NCBI RefSeq assembly: GCF_036417845.1
Contig: NC_089980.1
Span: 56,914,501 to 56,978,500, forward strand
Length of the DNA: 64,000 bases
From: Apteryx mantelli
Lineage: Eukaryota > Chordata > Aves > Apterygiformes > Apterygidae
Direction of reading: 5' to 3'
Under the pieces are notes generated by a model. The model was given only the letters and a program-made list of their open reading frames with translations, ran no database searches and was not told the DNA's origin. A program made the translations under genes and the position numbers. Positions 1-47,100 of this stretch are shown in pieces (within the stretch, counting starts at the first letter, position 1; each line of letters opens with the position of its first letter).

Positions 1-2273
1 TGTGAATTTTATATCCCTCACCACTCGGATGTGAGACATGCCCTGCAGACTTTCAGCCATGTGAAGATGTTGGTACTAGGCTTATAGGCTAAATGAGCTG
101 GTCACCTTTTCCAGCATTAACAACTATGCTGTGTAAAAGGCAGTTATAGAAGAACCCATGTACTATTGCAAAAAAAATAATAATAATAAAATAAAGTTAA
201 TCCTGAACCACACATTTAATAAGAGGAAAAAAATCCCCAAAGCCCAACTTAGAGCTGGAAGATAGACAAGAAAAACAATTGCTAGTTCATGCAAAAAATT
301 ATGAACCTTTCCTCTTCAGAGAGGAAATACACTATTTTGCAACAAACATCCATGAAGGGAAGGTTGATGGGACACATGAACAATTGTCTGTCCACGCACA
401 TTCTCTCTCCTGAGGCAAACGTATAGTATATTCTTTCCGTTCACATTTCATGTTCCTCCCCACAGGGAGATATCCATAACACACGTTTTTGCTTGGTATG
501 TTCCATACTCCTCATACTCACCCCACACATGTGCTTTACCTTAGTCTCATGCATTAGTCTCTTCCTGTCCTCCTTTACCATTTCTGTTCAACTCCCTCCT
601 TCGTCGCTGTCCTGCTAAGGGCTCACGTTTATCCCCTACTGGTTGGTGATATGCATCTCATTGCTCCCTCCACTTTTAGAGCCAACCCTTAGTACCTGGC
701 TCTTCCCTGTCAGAGCTAGGGGCTTTTTTGCTTATTTGAGGAAAGGGATAAACGTGCTGTATACTCACTCATCTTCAAGGCTACGGGGAACGGCTTGCTG
801 GAACTAAGTGGTAGCAAAAGTCAACAGAACAAGAATTGTCTGGAATTTGTTTTGGCTGGTGGATAGAGGACCTTGAACCTGCTTCTAGCAGCTGCTCGTC
901 ATCCCCACCATACAGGGACAGACAGCTCAGACACAGTAGATGCTTCAGAGTGAACACAGCTCCTGCAGTGGTGTAATAGCACAAACAGGCTTCAGTGCAT
1001 TTGCAGCAATCACCCACATTCAAGGTTTACTTTACACCCACAAAAAAGCTAAATGCATGAAGTGCTGTGAATTCCTTCAAAGTATTTGCTGCAGAGTAGT
1101 CATGAGTTCCCACTACGTACGTGCAAGTGCATGCAGCTATCTGCATGCCTATAGGCAAGGTACACATTAGACTTCTGGGTTTGAGGAATTGAGTTGGCTA
1201 CTGTCATTTAGCAACCTCGCCTTGTGCAAAGCCCTTAGCAGGCACAAAAGTGATATCTTCCAATCTGATTATGCTTACAGTGTGACATACAGATGTCATC
1301 TTTCACTTCTGACCTTAAACTGATGTTTTACACAAGGTATTTGTCTCCAGTACTTAGGCTGTCAGCTAGCTTCCTGCCACATTTGCAAGTGTTTCTCTTT
1401 CGACCAATACACAAAAGGGACTTCACCTTTCTCTGGTGCAGTGTTTGACTTCACTGTACAGACTAATCCCCCTGCACATCACGCTCAACTCTGTGAGAAT
1501 TAAAAATCACGTCTCCGCAGGATGGTTGCAAGTGCTAGAAGGTTTCTTCCTTGTTCAGCATGAAAGAAAGATAGGGCAGAGAATATTTTGAGAGAACGTG
1601 CAAGAAGTTATGCAGCGCTGCAATATGGAAAAGCCTCAAAGCACTTCGGGACCAGCTCAGTGCAGCCGTGCTTAGGCTCAAGCCCAACATGCTGACAGCA
1701 GCGATCACCTCAGACCAGACCTGAGCTCAGCAGGTATCAGTGTTACAAAAGGTGCGTAAGGCTGGCAGCCTCCTCCAGAGATGCAGGTAACTGCTGCTGA
1801 CCCAGCATGAGAAACATAGCACCCCCAGAGGGCTTCCCAAGAGCTAGAGCCAAGGCAGAAGCCCAGCAGCGAGACGCCTCCTTGCTTCCTGCACAGCCAT
1901 TAAGAGGCACATTCAAAAGTTTGGGGAAGTCACGTGGCACTTGTACAGGCTGGCATCTGGCATCTCTAGACCCTACCGTTCTTCTGCTGCCTTCAAAGGG
2001 TTCATAGTTCATTAGGAGCCACGCAAAACTGAAGAGTTCCCACTAAACCTTACTAAATCCCGTCTGTGAGAACTTTGTTTTGCACTTCACGTACCTATCA
2101 AAAAAGTGGTGGAAAACAAAAGCTGCCTCTATGTGGGTCACCACTCTCCAGCCAGTCTGAACTTAGTGCTGTTTTTAAGGGAGAGAAGCATCAGAAAAAT
2201 GATCACCACACCCAAATAATTGTAGACAATTTACAAAGAAAACAGATGCTTCTCCAGAGCAGAAACAGGTCTG

Positions 2274-2311
<38 letters not shown>

Positions 2312-3629
2312 ACATACCCCCTTTATCAGATTAGAAATTAGTTACTAAGGAGAGGTTTTTAGAAGTTACATAGATTATAAATAACCACATTGTTTTCAAG
2401 AACCTTTATACATCATCTTTTTAATTAGATTAGCTTTACAAGCAACTTGAGAGCTCTTTCATAATGAACACTGCTTTTCAAATTACACAACTTTATAGGC
2501 AACCTGTAAATGAATCCTGAATTTCTTTGCCTGCTATAGATAAAGGTCTCATATTTTACAGCTGGCTAACATCATGAATAAAAATAGCATTATGAAGCTG
2601 TATCTTTAACCAGGACTAGACACATACAGATCATAAGACAGTTTAAAAAATGGTTTTAAAACAAGGACCTGCTTGGTGATGCTTAAAACTGAATATTCAA
2701 CCAACATGAAATGAACAGTTTCTAAAGGATAACATTGAAGAAACGGCTGACCTGATTTGTTGACCCTATTGTAATGACTTAAATGGAGTGAAAAATTAAG
2801 CACTTTTTAAACCTGTCTGGCAAGCACAAACCTACACCGTGATTAGAATTTGATACGTTGTGTAACTGCAGAAGTTTGAACGATAGAGGGACTGAAATGA
2901 AGTTTAAAGGCTTATGCTGTCCATTTCTAAAACAAAACCAACCAAACCTCCATTAAAGTAGTATTAAAGAAGATGAAGTAGAAGTGGTGGCTTTTTTGTT
3001 TTGTTTTGTTTTTTGCTTGTTTCATTGGTAGCCTAAATGCACTGCAGACCAGACAGCAATGAAGATTCGCACTCCTTGGCCAGGTTGACAGAGGCACTTA
3101 CAGTAAAGGTATCCTGTCTGATTTTCCAGGAAGAAAAGAGGAAAGAGGAAGAGAATTGTGAAGGGCAAGAACTTATTAAAAAAGGAAAAGTGAAATCAAA
3201 ATAAACCTGGAATTTCTGTTGGTTCTCCTAAAAGATATACCAATACTGAATTTTTCCCCCTTCTGTCAGTTTGCTACTAAACAATTAGCTTTTTCATGTT
3301 TTACATGAACAATAGTAATCTTTTTAATAAAAAATTACTGAGCTTTCCATAGAAAAGGTCTCTAATTGAATACAAACTATACAGATGCTAAAATTGTCAC
3401 AAGTTGTAATATATACAGAAATATTTCTGTACACTCACATTGTTTTGGTTAAGTAAGGAAATAAGGGACAGATAGAAAACTGCAATGGGTAAGCTGATCA
3501 ACCCCCAAACTCCTGTAAATGTGAATGCTGTATTTTATAGGGTTTGTTTTTGTTTTCTCAAGCTTTTAAAGCTCAGAAAAAAAAAGAAAAAGAATATGTC
3601 CAAAACATCCATTTCTTAAAAATAAGAAT
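1..3629. other. Intergenic DNA 3' of EGLN1, no gene recognised
   Basis: No exon-like reading frame was recognised. In human the neighbour on this side is SPRTN, convergent with EGLN1. I looked for its C-terminal zinc-finger motif here and did not find it, so it is probably outside the window. The stretch holds a 31-nt A run at 2278-2308 and otherwise ordinary AT-rich sequence with short C/T-rich patches (about 500-720). Confidence 0.6.
2278..2308. repeat. Poly(A) tract, 31 nt
   Basis: There are 31 consecutive A on the plus strand. I saw no flanking target-site duplication or recognisable element body, so it is listed as a simple homopolymer. Confidence 0.95.
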
Positions 3630-3653
3630 AACAAAGTTTCTGCACATCTCACT

Positions 3654-3659
3654 TTTATT
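3654..3659 (-). terminator. EGLN1: Candidate distal poly(A) signal AATAAA for EGLN1
   Basis: TTTATT on the plus strand reads AATAAA in the sense of EGLN1, 1457 nt past the stop codon. A T/G-rich stretch (GGATGTTTTGG) follows at 3611-3601 in gene sense, as expected downstream of a cleavage site. I noticed no other AATAAA in gene sense between here and position 1. ATTAAA variants occur at 3328-3323 and near 2425. Confidence 0.45.
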
Positions 3660-3916
3660 CTGTGATGTCCCCTCTCCTTCAAAAAATGAAAACAATGTAA
3701 AACAAAGGAAAGATTTGCTTACTAAATATATATCTCAGTATTGATTAAAGGGCAGTGCCTTTCTGGGGAAATCCTTCAGCACAGTGAAAATCTAAAGATG
3801 TATTGCACATGGAGCCTGCAGTGATGCACTTCAGCTTCAGTGTGCTGACCATTTCCTTGATACTATATAATAGATCAAGGTGTCAACTTACAGCCTGGAT
3901 GGGACACCAACTTTTG

Positions 3917-4043
3917 GAAAGCAAAGAAAGCAAGCAAGCAAAGAAAGCAAGCAAGCAAGCAAGCAAAGAAAGCAAGCAAGCAAGCAAGCAAAGAAAGCAA
4001 GCAAGCAAGCAAGCAAAGAAAGCAAGCAAAGAAAGAAAGCAGG
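3917..4043. repeat. Compound (AAGC)n array with 25-bp higher-order period
   Basis: Tandem AAGC tetramers are interrupted by AAAGAAAGC blocks starting at 3923, 3940, 3965, 3990, 4015 and 4028. The three central units are exactly 25 bp (AAAGAAAGC plus four AAGC); the flanking units are 17 and 13 bp. In EGLN1 mRNA sense it reads as GCTT repeats with CTTTCTTT blocks. It lies in the probable 3' UTR. The Lys/Ser/Gln-rich plus-strand reading frame here is an artefact of the repeat. Confidence 0.95.
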
Positions 4044-4659
4044 AAAGTATTTTAGATATTTTGTTAACTTATATACAAAGGAAAGGGGGATGGCAGGTAT
4101 TCTTTAGAAAAGGGAGAAAGCTCAAAATTTTCTGTCAAGTACATAAGGAGGTTCTGGGTACCTCTAATAGCCTAGGAAAGCCCTTGTATATTCTTTTATC
4201 TCGATGGTATTTACCAGGTCCCCAAAGCCAATAACAGCAACCGATAGTGTCAAGTTCACTTAGTGCCAGTCACTTAAAAAAAACAACAAAAAAACAAAAA
4301 CAAAGGAGAGAGAGAAACTTTCCCTCCGTGGAGTCAACATACAAAACCACAAACTGAATGTTACTAATAGCGAGATACTGATTTGCTTCTGTTAATAAGG
4401 TTCAAGAGGACATAGTCAAAAAAAACAATACAGCAGCAATCTTTAAAAGTTAAGATTAGTGTGAGATATGAACATAAAACAATCAGGTTTTTAGCTGGTA
4501 ATTAAAGTGCTCCTTTTCTGACTTAAGGTGTAAAGAAAATTAAAGTGATTATCAGTTACTGGCAACCCTTATATTAAATTAGGTCTTTCATGGCAGAGGA
4601 GAACAGTATGAACAGTTTTACAAAAATAGATCAATGTTATTTTGGAGAATACTGCAATT

Positions 4660-4694
4660 TTTCTTTTTTTTTTTTTCCTTTTTCTTTTTTTTAA
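4660..4694. repeat. T-rich tract in the probable 3' UTR
   Basis: Nearly pure T with a few C on the plus strand, which is A-rich in EGLN1 mRNA sense. It is a likely internal priming site in oligo-dT cDNA. Confidence 0.85.
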
Positions 4695-4995
4695 CACTCA
4701 ATTTTGATAAACTGTACCTGGTCATACAAAAATTACCCAAAATTCAAACTTTTACCATATAAAAAAAGGGAGAGATGAACTGGATTCAGCTGGATGACAG
4801 GTCTGGCAAAATATAAGGATGGACAAATTCTATGTAGGGCACTTATTTCATATCCAGATGCATATGCTGTTTCTTACTGATTGCTTATCTTCTTCACATA
4901 AGCAGTCATAGGCCTGGAGTCACAATCACATAGTACAATGCTTCAGCAGTCAAAAAATCTTCTATTTGATGCAACATTGAAACACTGTTTGCTTC

Positions 4996-5001
4996 TTTAT
5001 T
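4996..5001 (-). terminator. EGLN1: Candidate proximal poly(A) signal AATAAA for EGLN1
   Basis: An AATAAA in gene sense lies only 115 nt after the stop codon, followed by T/G-containing sequence. If used, it would give a very short 3' UTR lacking the (GCTT)n array. Use is unproven. Confidence 0.3.
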
Positions 5002-5115
5002 AAAATGTTGGTTTGTTGTTGATTTTCCTTTATCTTGTTATTCACATTCAAAAGTTAATAGATAGCATCAAGATTTATCAGGGAGAATAGCAAGGGGAGT
5101 TGCTAAATCAAAGGC

Positions 5116-39779
<34,664 letters not shown>

Positions 39780-39861
39780 GGCCGCCCGCCGCGGCCTCCT
39801 CGGGGGCGGCCGGGCGCGGGGCTGCCGCGGCGGCCGCGCCGCCCTCCCTGCGCCGCCGCCG

Positions 39862-39876
39862 CTAGCGCCGCCTCAT
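39862..39876 (-). promoter_or_regulatory. Second minimal upstream ORF (Met-Arg-Arg-Arg-stop)
   Basis: ATGAGGCGGCGCTAG in gene sense, 212 nt before the EGLN1 start. The same frame is open far upstream because of GC bias, so it is a discrete uORF only if transcription starts close upstream. Confidence 0.3.
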
Positions 39877-40070
39877 CGCCGCCCCGCGCGCGGCGGCGCG
39901 GCCCGGGGGCAGAGCGGCGGCCGCGGGGAGCCCGGTGGTGCCGTGCGGGGGCCCCGCCGCCAGCCTCGCCTCGCCTCGGCTCTCCTCCCGCTGCGCTGCG
40001 CTGTGCCGCGCCGCGCGGCCGCCGCCTGTGCCGGCGCGAGGAGGAGGCGCCACTCTCGCGGCCCGCTTTG

Positions 40071-40075
40071 CACGT
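40071..40075 (-). promoter_or_regulatory. EGLN1: Candidate hypoxia-response element (TACGTGC) in the EGLN1 promoter
   Basis: Read toward the gene, the core ACGTG lies in GGAAGTGGCGTACGTGCAAA, about 422 nt upstream of the start codon. Human EGLN1 has a functional HIF site reported at roughly -412 to -404 in its promoter (from memory), a similar location. The adjacent GGAAGTG is an ETS/GABP-like site. Together they suggest feedback induction of PHD2 by HIF. Confidence 0.55.
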
Positions 40076-40610
40076 ACGCCACTTCCAGCCCGCCAGCGCC
40101 GCCGGCGCGTCAGGCGGGCGGGGCCGCGCCGGGAGGCGGGACGCGCCGCGCAGCGCCGGGCCCGCGCGGGCCTTGGGCCGCGGCGCAGCCCCCCGCCGCG
40201 GCCCGACCCGCCGCCCTCGCCCTGCCGGCGGCCGGGCCGGGCCGGGCCGCGCGGTGCCCCTCCGGCCGCGCCGGCGCGCTCGGGGCAGCGCGGCCGGGGC
40301 GGGAGCGGCGGCGGCGCTCGGGCGCGCCGCGGGTCAGGTTTTGTTGCCTCTGCGGGCCCCACCGTAACCCGGCGGGGCAGGCGGTCAAAAAAGAGCCAGG
40401 CAGTAAAAAAAAATGCGCGAAGGAGGAAGGAGCAGGTGATGGGACCACTAAAACCAGGAGGCAGGGCCAGCTCCGCGGCGAGCGCGACAAAGGCCCTGAC
40501 AGGAAGAAGGAAGCCGCTCTGGCGGGGAGAGGGCCGGAGGGGAGGGGAGCACAGGGGCCAGCCGAGGAAAGACGGCGCGGACGCGGCAGCGCCGGCTCTC
40601 AGAAGTAACC

Positions 40611-41029
40611 CGAGGACCTGGGTTCCTCTGAGGCGACATGTAAGCGCCGACCGGTGCAGCTTAAGCATAGCTTTGCTTCCTTGCAGTGGGTGTTAAGGTA
40701 GCGCATTCCCTAACTCCCTGCAGGGAAGTCCAGCGGTGGGTGACACGGCGTCTCGCTCCAGGCTTCAGGGCCTCGTGGTCAGCTGGAATAACTGTCCCTG
40801 GTGGCCGTGCCCACCCCCTCTAGGAAACAATTGGTGAGCAGACCAAAAGCATTTGCTCCATGGGCTGGCTGGCTTGGGAGAGGCAGCAGCCCTCAGTTGG
40901 TATGTATCAGCTTTAAGTTAGGAAATCCAAGAAGTGTCAAAGAAATGAGCCAATATACGGATTTGGAGATAGAAAAGTAAAAAGAATTCTCCAGTAGGAA
41001 ACCAGAGATGAGTGATACAGGCTTTCTAC
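40611..41029. other. Intergenic DNA flanking the CpG island
   Basis: GC content drops quickly beyond 40.6 kb. No exon or repeat was recognised. Confidence 0.6.
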
Positions 41030-41150
41030 CCCTACTCTACCACAGGTTTTCATGTGACTTGGGATAAATCAGTTGTTCTTTGCCATGATAGAATAGGAAT
41101 AGTGATATTTTCACACCTCACAAGCTCCTGCAATGCTTAAGATTGTAATA
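41030..41150 (+). mobile_element. MIR-like ancient SINE remnant
   Basis: The order of motifs matches the MIR core: CATGTGACTTGGGATAAATC (position of GTGACCTTGGGCAAGTCAC), then AATAGGAATAGTGATA (GGGATAATAATA), then CACACCTCACAAG (TACCTCACAGGG) and CAATGCTTAAGAT. It is strongly diverged, consistent with a pre-avian amniote insertion. Confidence 0.65.
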
Positions 41151-44100
41151 CACTTACACGTACAGCCAGTAAGCTGGCTTTATGTATGTAATTAAAATGG
41201 CCTGGTTCCTATCATCTCTCTACAGAACTAGATTTAAAATTAACTAACATTGCAATAGGACTTAGAGGAATGTTAGGCACTGCATGTACTATGTGAAGGA
41301 TGTAAAAGGAGAAACAAAGTGTGCCAAGGCTACAGATGCCTGTGGTACATGCACAGAAAATGAGAAGGAAAAACAGTGTGAATTATTAGAAAGGCAAAAG
41401 GAAAACTGAGAGGACAAGGTTGTGAAAGCCCAAAGGACCAGATTTCAAGGTGAATGTGATCAGCGCGTTCCAAAGCTGATAAAAAGAGCTGAATTAACTT
41501 GAAAAGCTGGGAAAAGAAGCAGAAAGAGTTGCAGATTGGTGATTTCTTTGTTCATTGCCCTTAAATGAAGGAAGATATATTGGTAGAGGCAGAAGGAAGT
41601 GGGTTAAAAACAAGTTTAAGACCACAGCATAAAGTGGACAGATTTTTAATCTAGGTTTAATAAGAGCTGTTCATTAACTACAGGAATATGAGCTATGTCA
41701 GAAATACTAGGCTAGGCATTCCTCTTGCTTGCTTTAAAAATGAGAGTAGTTCAGCTGAATTCCTTGGACTTGGAGCATTGTTAAACCAGGCTAAATGAGA
41801 AGAGAGTCAAGCTTGTTCTTTTCAAATCCTTGAGAAATGCAGTAGAACAATGACATTCTGCCAGAGAGAAACTGAAGAGTTAAAGACCTTTTGCATTTGT
41901 TACTTACTGCTTCAAGCAAACGTACTGGAAATGGCAGTCACAGACTCAAAACTTGGTAGTCCAAGTATGAAACAAATAAAAAAAGGGCCAAGATACAAAC
42001 ATGGTGTCTGGCTAAAACCTACTTCTAGTCATTAATTTATGGGCTAATTTGGCTTCAAGAGTCTTTTGTTCTTTGCCTGTCTTTTCCACAGGTTTGGGGG
42101 GGGTGCAATTGGTCTTGGTCTTAGTTTTTACATTTGCTAATGTGCTGAAATACTTGAAGTTGCCTCAACAAATTGTTCCCCAGTGTGGTCAACAGAAATA
42201 CTAAAGTTAACAAAATCCATCTTCAGATACATAAAGCATTTGCCGTATTTTATGATCATGGCACTTCAGCAGAGGCACAAAGCAAATTAGTAAAGGTTCT
42301 TGTCCAGTAACAAAACTGAAGAAAAGAATGTGTGTGCGGGGGGGGAATTCTGTAAAACAATGTGTATTTATGTTGCAATAGTGGCTACAACATGCTAGAA
42401 ATGTTTTCCAAGCATATAAAGGCTCTATTCATTGCCAAAGAGCTTGTTCCTTAAAAGACAGCATAAGGGCAAAACATGAAGAAAAGGAACATACAGTATA
42501 CAAAGCAAAATGACCAACGTGATGGTTGCCAAAAGTGAGGGGGGAGGGACTCCCTCCTCTTTCTTTTCTGCAGGTTACTCTTCACTGCTCCCTGACCTGA
42601 CATTTCCAAGATAGCTTATTTCCTGTATATGTCAGTGGATATTGTAAAAGAACTTGAGTGATGACTAGGTAACAATGAGATATATTGGTTTGCAGAGAAT
42701 GCAAATAAAAATTCATAAAGTAATACCAGTCATGAGGAGGATCTTATGGGGTAGACTTAATGCAAGGTCATAATTTTTTATCATCAACTAGATATGGATC
42801 TGATATGTTTATTAGAAATGACTAAAAACAGGTAGGTTGGTCAATGGGTAACTTTTCTGCTTTCATTAAGCAGTAATAATAGGTGCATTTACACCATACT
42901 TTATATATATAACATACTCCAGGGTACTGCAGTGGTAAGGTTATATAAGCAACCAAAAAGAATCTTTGAAGCCCAAGGAGAGGGGAGAAGTGCAGAATAG
43001 TAAGACTAGAAAAGCTTAATTCTCAGAACAAAATAAACTTGGAAATAATTTTTTTTTTTTTTATCACATCTTCAGATAGTTTTACTGTGAACAGGAAGAA
43101 GTCTGTGGGACTCAAGGAAGCCTAAGCTTTTTACTACTGTCAGAAAACCACTTGGAAGCTACACAGATACTGCTGTGATTGATGATAGCGTAAGGACTCA
43201 GGCAGACAGGTGTGTGTCCATGACAAAGTCATGATTAAAATTCAGGACATTTGGGTTCATAGCATTTGCTGTTTTCCCTCAGACCACTCTGTCGTGTTCT
43301 TCAGCCTGACTGGTCTTACTCCACTTAAGCCATTATTCATTGATCTCAACAGGGGCATTTTTCAAGCTTTTCATACTAGCAAGTGAACTGTAACAGGTTT
43401 GCAGCTTTTCCAAATAAAGCTAGAGAACTGTTTGAGTTGGATTCTGTTAAGCTCGCTTCCTTTCTAATCAGGACAAACTGTACCAAGTACATCCACAAGG
43501 CTATGCAAGTGCTCCTTTGTTGAATGCACACTCTTTTCCTGAGATAGTCAAAGGGTTAACATAGTTTATTCATCTCCCAACTACCTTCCCCCCGCATATT
43601 TCTGCAAAACTAGGAAAGGTTCATCCACTGGAGTGGGTGAGGAACATGTAGGGTTATTGCTTAGCTGTGCTGGCGGTGACTGGCACAGAAAAGCACACTG
43701 GATCTCATTCTGTGACTGCTGAGATACTTCAAGTCTTTGTGGCCAACACAAATTGAGGGATCTCAGCAATTTGTAAGATCCAGACTACAGCTCTCTGATA
43801 CACAAAGAGCTTGATACCCTGCTATCGTTGGTTACAGACCCATGCGAGTGGAGTACGAAGCAGCTCTGTATCACACCATCTTGCATGGGTCCAGACTGCA
43901 ACTCAGCCATGGGGTCAACAGAGAATTGGGCTCAGGGCCTTGAAAATAATCCACAATACTCTGGACCACATTCCACCCTGCTTATTCTTTTGTTTATACC
44001 AATGTAGAGTTTCCCTGAAAGTTTTTGCTGAAATTAAAGTAACAGAATAATTTGGTTATTTATCACTGAATATCATAATGTTGTAATGTTTAAAGGAAAA

Positions 44101-47100
44101 ACCTTTCATTATAATCTCATAAGGGTTGGGCTAAATTATAAGGAGAAGTATTCTCAATTATTTTGTATAAACTTGTGTAGGTTAGTGCTTAATATTGCAG
44201 GACTCCTCCAGGTTTTTCAGCTTAAATTGTTTTTGCTGTCCCTGAGTCTGTCTGAAATGATATGCATTTGCTTCTCTGGTAATATAGCCTGTTATACCAA
44301 AAATATGGTTAGAGTTGAGCCAGAGAGATTTATGCAGATTTAAATATTCGGCTGCTTTAATAATTCTGTTCATTTCTAATGAAAAATGAATTACACTATT
44401 GAATACTACAGGACAGTGTTCTTTTTTTTTCAGAAAATACTGCTACCGGACATCTGTATCTGTAAAACGATGAAAATGCAGCAGAGCTTAGAAAAAGCTC
44501 AAGACTGACTCATTCTAGTTTTGTCCTCATTTTCAACTTTGTACCATGAAAAGTTCAAAAGCTTTTTCCACATTGTTTGTGAGGTTTCTCCAGAGGGAGT
44601 ATTTCTGGCTTTGGTTAGAAAAGAACTCCCCGTCTTGCTAAAGATTGACAATTATGTACATTTTTGGCCTGTAACTTAAGCAGACCAGCAGGCCCTCAGG
44701 GTGCTTAAAGTCCAGTTATGGACAGAAAGATACTTTTAAAGAACATTTTTTAAACACTGTTTGAAATCCATGCACTGATACAGCGATAAGCAGTTCTGAA
44801 AAAGAATTTCTCTTTTATCTGTGTGTAGGTCAAATCTATCTGAACTGCTCCAGAAGTTTTTCTCAATTTTGATGCAGACAAGTCTTCTAGCATTAGAACA
44901 AGGGACTCAAATTTAAGGAAACTCTCTTGAGCACTTCACAGGGTTGCAGAGGGCCACAGTCATAACATGACCTTTTTACTTTGCATCTGATATGTGCTTC
45001 CTGCCCTGTGTCATCATGATTCAGCATCGTGACATGCTGAAAGATCATCAAGGTGGAAACAATGCAGAGCAGTGTTAGGATGATGTGACCTGCCATGATT
45101 ATTTTGCGTGTACCTGATTTATAGCACATCATACTTTCTCTTTCCTCTTCTTCCAGCTGCCAGGCACGTAGCTCACTCTGTTGCCAGTGCCTTCCTTCGT
45201 GTTAGGAAGGGAAAAGAGAACAGGCATCCCTGGGATGTCGGCGAGAAGAACAGTTTGCTTTGTGACCCTTGGTTTGGAAAGCTTGATGGAGCCTCAGCTC
45301 ATGTATTACAACATATCTTATTATTTAACGGGTTATGGTCTCAGTTTTTTGTTCCAACTCCCTAGAAACTATTAGCCAGAGCTCACAAGAGAATCAAGAA
45401 CTGTTACGGAAGTCATGAAATTGTATTTGTTAAAGGACTGGACATTTTATCTTGGGATGAAGATGCAGCTTCTTTTCTCATTCTCCAGTTGGCTAGCAGT
45501 ATTTTTAATATCTCTAAATTCTTTTTCTGATGAAGGCAGTTGTCTTCTACTAGGAAGAGAGACTCGAGAAAAGAGAAAGCTTAAACCATTTGCTGCTACA
45601 GAAGGAGAAACATGTCTCAGTAATTTAAAAGAGGAAGGAAGAGACAATAGTGAGGGAGTTTTTGAACTGATAACACCAACCAGGTGTTATTCCTCAATAG
45701 ACTTAGGAGTTTGATTTTTTTTTTTTTTGATGAGGCGATTTCTAGAAAAGAATGCGGCAGGTAAACTTCATTTTTATTTGTTTCCTAGGTGAACAATGGC
45801 TCCCCCCGCCCTTGTCTTGAACAATGAGAATACAATATTGTAGTTCATGTTTTCGTAAACTATCAAGATAGCACATCTGTCCTGAAGAGCTCCCCTTTGC
45901 CAGGGCTGGCTACGTTCACGCACACGTATGTAAGCACTGTGGGTCTGACCCCTGGACAGCCATCCCAGGCTAGATGTATTCAGCACCGCTCGGCACTTTG
46001 TTCCCCTGCACTCCCTATTTCCTCCTCTACCAGGGCGGGGGCTAGGTGTTCCCATTTCCATCCTTCCCGAGGATGCAGGTTTTTATTCTGCACCACTCTG
46101 TTTGCCCTCAGTATACTTCTCGTGTCCTTCTGTACCATTTTGTAGGTTGTGGTTTGATGACACATCTGCGTCACTCTGTTGAGTGGCTGCCCACCAAAAA
46201 AGGTGGTCCTGCTCCCTCCAGCAGCACGCTCATTCATCCTTCCTTACCATAGCGCCAGCCATGCCACCCTCGTCTAGCCCTTTGGTGAGTCAGTTTAAGA
46301 GAATAGTTTTCTGTTGGATTAACAAGTTGAATCGGCTTACCGTGTGGTTTGATGTGGTGCAAGAGAGGGTGTGGACCAGCAGGGCCAGGAGTCAGGGATG
46401 GAAAAGCAGGACCACCCAAGTCAGAACAGTAAGCTGACTCAGTCATGTCATGTAACTTCACCCTTATTTACTTCATATTATGTAATTTGACCCATTTCTA
46501 CTTTTTCCTTAACTGAGAGAGAAGTCTGTCCAAGTGACCTTTTAAAACCATGTTGAGAGAATCAGCAGATCCAAAGTGCAGGATATTGTTATGTACCAGG
46601 ATGTGATAATGGCTGGCGTCAGCTGATTCTTCTTTCTAAGGATGTGGGGAGAGGTGTTTTAGGTTATTGGCTCTGAGAACAGCAGGCCAGAGACTAAAAT
46701 TTTACAGTTTTTGCAGTTTTTAGCAGTTGGTAAGGCTCTGTCTGTTGATTAAAATAGTTCTTGAGATTTTGGAACTGAACAAATTTGGTATTAAAAACTG
46801 TGATATCGATAAACACTCATTACGATGGCGCTTCTATGTCTCCTTGCTCCCTATGCTAACAAGCACAACCCTCTGTGCAAATACACTTACTCTACACTTA
46901 CCAAAATAGGATATTTCAGCATATTTTAAAGCACTTCTTAAGCAACATAACTTATACCAAGGACAGATATATACTAAAGCAGGAATATCAGTATGAGGTT
47001 TATAGTAATTTAAATTAATATATTACTATGAAAAATCTAAATTCACACTGTTCATTTCAGCTCTTTCAATGGACATTCAGATGGCACAATGCTGTTAATG

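Larger units (their letters stand above)
3630..5115 (-). other. EGLN1: Probable EGLN1 3' UTR (3' limit uncertain)
   Basis: This is the transcribed continuation of exon 5 if the canonical AATAAA at 3659-3654 (minus strand) is used, giving a UTR of about 1.5 kb. The region is AT-rich. It holds an A-rich stretch in mRNA sense at 4694-4662, which could cause false oligo-dT priming, and a pyrimidine-rich (GCTT)n array at 4043-3917. The boundary is inference from the polyadenylation hexamer only. Shorter or longer UTRs are possible. Confidence 0.5.

Noticed and set aside
1-3600. 3' end of SPRTN, expected downstream of EGLN1 by human synteny
   Set aside because: No coding match to the conserved C-terminal zinc-finger motif was found on the plus strand. 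The gene probably lies outside the window.
3917-4043. Possible CRISPR-like array
   Set aside because: There are no unique spacers. It is a simple tetranucleotide repeat with a higher-order period in vertebrate DNA.
3803-4234. 143-codon Lys/Ser/Gln-rich plus-strand frame
   Set aside because: It is translation of the (AAGC)n repeat, opposite in strand to the EGLN1 3' UTR.
39862-40668. 268-codon minus-strand frame upstream of EGLN1
   Set aside because: Same composition artefact. It ends at the short uORF described above and has no recognisable domain.
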